A stretch of 64,000 nucleotides of DNA from Utricularia gibba (taxonomy: Eukaryota > Streptophyta > Magnoliopsida > Lamiales > Lentibulariaceae), in assembly GCA_002189035.1 (NCBI GenBank), contig NEEC01000004.1, positions 4,030,001 to 4,094,000 on the forward strand, in the 5' to 3' direction. Position numbers and translations under genes: made by a program. Under the pieces are notes generated by a model. It made no database searches. It was not told the origin of the DNA and worked only from the letters and a program-made list of their open reading frames with translations. This document shows positions 57,116 through 64,000 of the stretch, piece by piece; the first letter of the stretch is position 1, and the number at the start of each line of letters is the position of its first letter.

Positions 57116-57436
57116 ATGGCTTTCGAGCATAGCGTTTATGGGTACCAAAGTGAGCATTATTCAGGTCATCCCAGGATTTGGCGCCTGAATATCGCGACGG
57201 ATATCGCCTCTCGCCACGAGATACACCCTTGGTCATATGAATGGATCCGGGTTCTGTGGTTGGCGACTTCTGCCTTCAATTTCATCCCACTCACTCCAGG
57301 AGAAGTTCATCTCTCGCAACCTCCGTCGGTCGACGCCGTTTGCTCTCGGGAATCCCGACAGAGACTCAATATTCAGACCGTCTTGAGACTTGTGTCGAGG
57401 GACCTTTCACTCATTTTTGTGGGTCGTGGCTTTTAG
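57116..57436 (+). other. Unrecognised ATG open frame of 106 codons
   Basis: Begins MAFEHSVYGYQSEHYSGHPR. I do not recognise it. Its first codons lie in the segment repeated at 55600, where the same start is MAFNKGF, so it may be a gene fragment or transposon-captured sequence. There is no known domain, and expression is uncertain. Confidence 0.3.
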
Positions 57437-58257
57437 ACTCGGTCGTCCATGTCGTCTGCATTAAACAGCAGAGGGACAACTTCTTCCGGAATTCAGAGAG
57501 CTTCACTTTCTATCTTCAGTGACCCCCACACGAGCACCAATAAAAAATAAAGCGGTGAAAAACAGACACCCCCGAGTCCCCCACCCGACGACCACATTCA
57601 TTCATGAATTGGGAGCATGAGTAATCGCAGGTTCAAAGAAGATATCTTTGTAAATCGGGAGGAGTAATGTCAAAGGCGGCTGGGAACATTTAACTCCTTT
57701 AATTCCTCCTCCGAGGTCGGTGGGCCATCAGCATGAACTCCTCTTTCGTATTAATGTCGTTGGTGTACCCATATAAATACGTAAACAACTGCACGCTACA
57801 CAGGCTTTGGTTTGGTTTGGCATCGGGAGAAAGCTCTGAGAGCACCGGCTATGCGCATTGCCGAGTAAAGATTGAAGAGTAAGGGTAGTTTGACTCTTGT
57901 GATTATTCATGTCTTGTTGCTTGGTTGATGTTTCCTGGGCTCATCAAGGGCACGTTTTCAAGGGTGTAGTGCTGGAAAAAGCTGTTACAGTGTTTCCTGC
58001 TGTTTGTTCGTGGGTTTTTTTCTCCTTGTGCTCGTGACCTGTTGACAAGTTGACAAGCTGAAGCCAAATGTCATTTCATGCAGCGTAGCATGAACCTCCA
58101 TTGTTCTCTGGTTTTGCAGATTCCTCCTTTAGTTGACGTTTTGCACCATTTCCGGAGTTAGCTTCTCAAGTGTGATTTGGAGAAGCTTGACGAGGTGCAA
58201 GCCTTTATTCTTTCGGCATCTTGGAGAGGCTAATTTTGCACTCTCCTACCTTCAAAG
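57437..58257 (+). promoter_or_regulatory. NPH3 gene promoter and leader
   Basis: TATA-like CCATATAAATACG lies at about 57769. A leader intron may end at GGTTTTGCAG near 58120. The rest is unannotated spacer. Confidence 0.45.
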
Positions 58258-60780
58258 ATGAAGTTCATGAAACTGGGATCAAAGCCCGATTCATTTGAGA
58301 AAGTTGACGGCTGCGTGAGGTAACTCATCTGCCCACCCTTCTGCAATTCATCTGGTGGATCTTCTTGCAATTATATACCGGAAACCTGAGCAAATGTTCC
58401 AGTGTTTGCATTTTTTTTCGATTTCACTAAACACTGAAGTGGCTTGAATCCTGATAACATCCTGTCAAGCACGAACATATCAATTCTTGATTGCAGACCC
58501 TTGATCTTAGGTTCTTTTCTATACTCCCTGTAAAAGAAACCAAAAGTCTGGCGATCACGAAGGTGGTCCAACATGGTTTTATTGCCCGTAGACCAGAATT
58601 TGTGGTCAATTCTTGTGATCAAGACCGGATTTTCATGTTCTGTAGTGCTATAGGTAGCATTTATGATTAAGGGTCCATTGCAGCTGTAAAGCTAAATACC
58701 AAATTGGGCTTGGTGAAGATGATAACTTCAGTAAATGACTATAACCCGTTGGATTAATTTTATGGTCCTTTGTAGCTTGTCGACTACTTACAGCTTTTTG
58801 AGAACAATTTTGCAGGTGTGTGTCATCCGAATTGGAAGCTGATGTTATCATAAAAGTTGATGACCATAAGTTCTACCTGCACAAGGTGATCATTTTTGTT
58901 GTTGGATTCTGATTGGTTTAGTCTTCAAGGTCTTCTTCTAAAAAAACCTGTTGTTTGATGGTTTAACAGTTCCCTCTTTTGTCAAAGAGCAACATATTAA
59001 GAAGGCTTTTTCGTGAAGCTAGTGAAGAAAAAAATGATGAAATCCACTTGGTTGATTTTCCGGGAGGGCCTAAAGCATTTGAACTGTGTGCTAAATTCTG
59101 CTATGGCATAACTGTGACCTTGAATGCCTACAATGTTGTTGCCATTCTCTGTGCGGCAGAGTATCTTGAGATGACAGAGGAGATGGACAGGGGGAACCTC
59201 ATCTTAAAGATTGAGGTGTTCCTTAATTCGAGTGTTTTACGATCATGGAAGGATACCATCATTGTTCTTCAGACAACCGGTTTTCTTCTTCCCTGGTCAG
59301 AACATCTGAAAATAGCAGGCAGATGCATTGATGCCATTGCATCTAAAACTTCAGTTGATCCTTCCTTGATCACATGGTCTTATACTTACAGCCGGAAAAC
59401 AGCAAGATTGAGTGAGATTATGCAGACCGGAATAAAGTCGCCAAAGAAAATGGAGTCTGTGCCTAAAGATTGGTGGATTGAAGACATTTGTGAACTGGAC
59501 ATTGATCTTTACAAAAGAGTGATGGTTGCAATAAAAGCAAAAGGTCGTATGGATGGAGTCCTCATAGGGGAGGCACTCAAGGCCTATGCAATCAGATGGT
59601 TGCCAGACACAGTTGATGCATTGGTTTCTGAAAGCCATGTTCTCAGGAACAAATCTATAGTACAGACCATGATTTGCTTGCTTCCTTCTGATAAGGGTAT
59701 GGCATGTTCCTGCAGCTTTTTGTTGAAATTGCTTAAAGTTTCAATCTTGATTGGTGTTGATGGTTCGTCCATTGAAGATCTGGTTGATGCTATCGCTTTG
59801 AACTTAGAGGAGGCTTCTGTCAATGATCTACTGATTCCTGCAAGGCCACCGCAGGCTACAACATACGATATCGAACTTGTCCTGCAACTATTGGAGAAGT
59901 TCGTGGCATCACGGGAACAGAACTGCGAAACAAAGGCGATTAAGAACAACACAAATGAGAGTGATTTGGTTCTGGGTCATGGATCCTGGTTGAAGGTTGG
60001 GAAACTAATTGACTGCTATCTAGAAAAAGTGGCTCGTGATCAGAATCTCTCAGTGGCTAGTTTCACCAAGTTATCCCAGATGGTTCCAAAGTCCGCTAGG
60101 CCTGTTCACGATGGACTGTACAGAGCCATTGACATCTACTTGAAGGTATATATATGCACGAGTGTTGCTTGCTATACAGAGTGGTTGCACTCGAAAGCTT
60201 TTCATTCTTTTCCTGTATTATGCCGGTTTCTTCACTCCTGCATGTATTGCTTGTGTAGGAACACAGGAATCTAACGAAGGTGGAGAGAAAAAGCCTATGT
60301 GAGCTTATGGATGTGAAGGCTTTAACAACAGAAGCAGCTATGGATGCTGCACAAAACGAGCAGCTCCCTCTCCGTGTAGTGGTTCAAGTTCTCTTCTTTG
60401 ACCATGCAAGGGCAGTAGCAGCTGCTCTTTGTGCTGCTAAAAACGCCAGTAAAAGCATGAGTGAACCTGTGCAGATCGACGAGAAAACAGAGCCTGATTT
60501 GTTCAGAGATGAAATGAGCAATCTAAAAATCGGAGAGGAATCACTTCCAGATGCAAAGCTTTCTAAGAAGGGTAGCATGAACAGAGGAGCAGGGCCACGG
60601 TTGCTGCCGTTGCGATCTGGTAGAATTCTTGATAACTTGTGGCTTGTCCGTAAAGGGGTCACTGCAAGTGTAGAGAACAAGAGCTCTGAGACTTCTATCA
60701 GCTCACAGAGCCCAACTTCTGTGGTCCGTGGTGCAGTAAAATCCTCTGTTGAGAGAAACCGAAGGCATTCTATATCATAG
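58258..60780 (+). CDS. BTB/POZ and NPH3 domain protein
   Basis: Four in-phase exons (58258..58319, 58816..58885, 58970..60145, 60259..60780) give about 609 residues. The BTB domain starts near residue 28 (SELEADVIIKVDDHKFYLHK) and includes DFPGGPKAFELCAKFCYGI. The NPH3 domain follows from WWIEDICELDIDLYKRVM to ARPVHDGLYRAIDIYLKEH, which holds the conserved Tyr. A Ser-rich, basic C-terminus ends in RHSIS. Family members are substrate adaptors of CUL3 E3 ligases at the plasma membrane in phototropism and auxin-related growth; I cannot assign which paralogue this is. The short first exon (MKFMKLGSKPDSFEK) is typical. It converges on SNM1 with 276 bases between the stops. Confidence 0.93.
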
Positions 60781-61056
60781 AGGCTCCTCTTTCAAGGGAA
60801 TTCTCCTACTTGTAAATATAGAGCTTAGGATTGTTTCCCTAACACATTAATTCTTCTTACAATGTCTGGTAGGACTAAGTTCATTTCAACATATTGAAAG
60901 AACAGGATCAAGTTCTTTGTATTCTGTTCCATTTCGAATCACACAGCTTGTTATGTATTGAATTGAATTTGAATTTGATACTCTATAAATAAAATGCGAA
61001 TCAGTTACAATCTAGAAGCTACACCATAATGATATGATTTCGACATGAGGTATTAG
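60781..61056. terminator. Shared 3' region of convergent NPH3 and SNM1 genes
   Basis: Both 3' UTRs lie in 276 bases. AATAAA-like signals near 60988 (CTATAAATAAAATG) could serve the NPH3 gene. Confidence 0.4.
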
Positions 61057-64000
61057 TTATGCCAAAAGCTGAGAAACCATGGATTTCTGAGACTGGGGGC
61101 TGTGATTGTTGACGCTTGGGATGATCTCTGCCGGGGAGATGAACTTGACGAAATCCTTCAGCTCTGTGAAACTGCTGTGCTCGCTGTATGGGACCTCGTA
61201 CCTTTTATTAACAAGGAAAAAATTCTCTATCACGATCAACTGAACGGAGAAAACGAGATGCTCTAGGAGTAGAGCACAAGGCTGCTTGAGTTTTGGCTGG
61301 GGCAGAAGAGCTCACCTGATTATGGTTCCCTGGCGCCATTTCTTGCCAGTCGATTGCTTTCCTTTTCCAAAGGACCAGCCGGTTGGTGAAAAAGAAACTA
61401 CCAAATTGAATCTTCCCTGTTAACGAAAACAACGCAGGAAGGAAGCAGAATGAAGCTTACTGTTTTGTGACATCCAACAAGGGAAATATTTCTATTACCA
61501 TATAATGGTTTGCCATTTGCTTCAGCCGTTTGAAGGTAGCGATGGTCCACATTGGGACAACATGAATGTGGCTCTCCTCCTCGTTTAGAGTGAACCACTG
61601 CAAATCTTCTTCGGGCAGTTCTAGACATTCAAGAAGGCGTAGTTTGGCAGCAGAGACGTAGACCTTCTTGCCAAGAACTCTCGCAACTTCGAGAAAAAGA
61701 CGCTCTTTTCCTGTTCTCGAATGTACAGCAAGGACATGGGTGATTCGCAATTATGAAAATAGTGCGGGGCAAACAACCTACGAAAAAAAAATGTTACCAA
61801 TTGTATAGCTGCCGATCAGGAACAATGTACGTGAGTTGAAGGCTTCAGCTTGTATTGCATCAATGACAAACTGTATAATCATGTCTTGTTTCGGAAAGGT
61901 GTACTGTGATACCAAACGAAGCAACAGAGATCAGAAACACCGGAGCAAATTTGTAGAATCCATCACAGTATTTAATACCTGGGAATCACAGTAAGTTGTA
62001 TCAAGAATGAGTGTGTGGATACGGGAAGCTTGCAAAGCTGGAATTTCTGTCATTTGCTCACAGAAACGGAAATCTCCAGTATGTAGCACAGGCTGGTAAA
62101 CGTGAAAAGCTGTATCAATGCCAGAAACAAAATGCAAAGGCAAGAATTTGGAAAGCAGCTTTCACTGATTTTTTGACAGACCTTACCGTTAGGAGGCTCA
62201 AACAGGATTATGATTGCACCAGGGCAGTGATTTGCATCGAAGCATGTTACATCGACTCCTGCAATGTTAATCTTTTGGTTGAGAGGTAGAACATGTATTC
62301 TCTGCATTGGTATCCCGATTTTCAGATTAACTAGCTTCGCTGTGATTGAGGAACAGTACACCATCCCATGGCAGAAGGACTTGGTGAGGCCTTGATAATC
62401 TATGGAGCAACAAAACAGTGAATGTTTAGTTACTGTCATTTCTTTGCATGAGTGAGAGTGACGAAGAGGTAATATCCTTAACATCAGAATACGAAACCAT
62501 ACACAACCAAATAATGCAATTTCTGAGGTGTAATGGTAACAGACGTACGATCTAGATGAAAGTGAGACAGAAACCAGTGTGAGCAATCTCTTCTCAGATG
62601 CTTAAAGGCGTCCTGCAAAAAGAACACATTATACCAGAAAAAAAAAAGGACAAATGGATCAGGTAGATGGAGACTATTGGCAGTCAAAGAGAGTAATTAG
62701 ATCATGTTAATCGAAAGTTCACCACTCGAAATGGGGTCCCTGGAATACAACACCACGATGGGACATCCTTCTGCTTGCTGTTCCTTAAACAATCTCCTCT
62801 TTGAGATCTCTTATTAGCGGGTTGTGGCTGACTTCTTACAGGATTATTTTTTCACTTGTCACAATGCACCGTTTTTTTGTCTCAAAGTTACAACCTGAAA
62901 AGAAATCAGTTATCAGCTTGTTTCCTCCAGATTTTGCTTCACATGACGGTATTTTCGAAACTTCTGTCCTTGTTTCAACTTCTCGGGCGGTATCATTCCT
63001 CAAATCATACATAGCATGGAGAATTTTTTTTCTTGGACCAAGCGCTGTAATACCAAGAGTGCATAAATCCTTCAAAAACAAGTATAACAATAAATTTTTG
63101 TGCTATAGTTCTGATAAAACATAGGAAAAGATGCAGCACAGATACTATTTTTACAGTTCACAACACAGCATTGGAGCCTATATAATTAGCCTGAAGGAGG
63201 CAAACTTTAAACACATAGGAAACATCTGCAAAATGAAGAATCAGGATCTTAAAGTGGTACCCAAAAAAATGACACACATTCAAACCTCTTCAGTGAGCCA
63301 CTGCAATGCAACCATATCAATCTCATGAGTCGTGAAAACTTCTTCATATTTCGAAAGACCCAAATTGCGTAGCCACTCAGCGATCGGGGATGATTCCTTG
63401 ACATCTTCAGCCAAAGGGAAATCCACTACTTGCCCTTGGCAATGCTCCATTTTTTCATCATCATGATGTCTAACCTACAGGATTTAGCCAGTAAAATTTA
63501 GAGCCTAATCCCCTTCCAATTCTCCAATCAATTCCCAAGATTATGCATCAGAAACTCTAATCTCCATTTTCTATATTACGGAAATCGATATTACAACAGT
63601 ACAGATATTTCCACTAGCTGAAACCAAAGCGGAAGATGAAGATAAAACAATGAACCTCAAAACATGCCAAAGAAGAAATTGTAATTTTACAGTGCTTACA
63701 CCATCCAGACCCTCAAGTTTGTCAAGGCACTCATTACTGTGAGCCAGCCTTTCCTCCTCCATTAGACGAGAAATATCAGCCCCGCAAAGCGGACAACAAA
63801 TCAAGATACCGTTTTCACATTCCTGATCGCCCCTTGAATCCCCGTCTCCCATTTGATCCACATTGTCGCACAGCCTGAGCAACTCATCAAGACCTTCATC
63901 GCCTAAATTTTCACCATCCTCCTCTTCTACCCCCTTCACATTGAACACATCCATGGCCGGCTCAATCGAATCCAACCCACAATCCCAATCCGCTTCCCCA
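61057..64000 (-). CDS. SNM1: DNA cross-link repair nuclease, SNM1/PSO2 type (5' end outside the window)
   Basis: The minus-strand gene is open at the right edge; an in-frame ATG lies at 63954..63952, but the frame is open further upstream. Order of parts: acidic N-terminus, a zinc-finger-like CPLCGADISRLMEEERLAHS, a SAM domain (PIAEWLRNLGLSKYEEVF to GPRKKILHAMYDLR), a linker, then the metallo-beta-lactamase domain with HFHLDH (motif 2, joined across an intron at 62551) and CFDANHCPGAIIILFEP, VLHTGDFRF and LILDTTYC. The beta-CASP/DRMBL part has TLFLIGSYTIGKERLFLEVA and YEVPYSEHSSFTELKDFV. The enzyme is a 5' exonuclease in repair of interstrand cross-links and recombination. All catalytic metal ligands I can place are kept. 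Arabidopsis At3g26680 is the nearest relative I recall. Confidence 0.92.

Noticed and set aside
1-64000. CRISPR arrays, bacterial operons, integrated organelle genomes or viral genomes
   Set aside because: No spaced short repeats, no ribosome-binding-site gene strings and no organelle gene clusters were seen. Retroelement pieces are ordinary Ty1/copia.

Overview
The window is nuclear DNA of a flowering plant, most likely a eudicot; I cannot name the species. Genes have many short GT-AG introns and AT-rich spacers. The families present are typical of land plants: WRKY, group C bZIP, type I MADS, NPH3, L-arabinokinase, CRY-DASH and copalyl diphosphate synthase. No bacterial or viral gene set is present.

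Layout. 1-320: last exons of a group IId WRKY factor. 4.0-5.8 kb: RING-H2 E3 ligase. 6.1-7.2 kb: broken family 64 glycosyltransferase on the minus strand, directly behind a group C bZIP gene (7.3-8.9 kb, minus). 9.9-15.6 kb: 29-exon L-arabinokinase, followed after 131 bp by CRY-DASH (15.8-18.7 kb). 19.9-20.8 kb: fasciclin-like arabinogalactan protein whose C-terminus looks frameshifted. 21-32 kb: decayed transposons, with Ty1/copia remnants carrying a nested hAT element and a solo LTR. 33.1-34.0 kb: frameshifted type I MADS gene. 34.7-36.7 kb: EamA-type transporter.

The most striking part is 36.0-45.6 kb. Two arms of about 4.2 kb form a large inverted duplication around a spacer of about 1.1 kb. 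Each arm carries a complete-looking 13-exon class II diterpene cyclase (CPS type), so the two genes sit head to head. The outer ends of the arms carry the 3' part of the transporter: the real gene on the left, a truncated and decaying copy on the right. Both cyclases keep the DIDD acid motif. Both have Arg where gibberellin-pathway CPS has the Mg-inhibition His, and Thr where it has the catalytic-dyad Asn. The left copy has also replaced the dyad His by Tyr. The arms are identical in some exons and clearly diverged in others, which suggests gene conversion. This looks like a young duplication in specialised diterpenoid metabolism.

On the right: an intronless frameshifted APX6-like sequence (48.1-49.0 kb), a clade I-type PP2C (50.3-52.5 kb), proteasome beta subunit PBF1 (52.8-54.6 kb, minus), a repeat-rich patch at 55.4-57.5 kb with a 175-bp MITE, its perfect 8-bp target duplication and a paralogous empty site, an NPH3/BTB gene (58.3-60.8 kb), and a SNM1-type DNA cross-link repair nuclease (minus) running off the right edge. 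Intact genes are mostly housekeeping, signalling or DNA-repair genes and do not form one pathway; only the cyclase pair looks like a recent local innovation. Exon boundaries were set by reading frame, splice dinucleotides and remembered family sequences, without alignment software.
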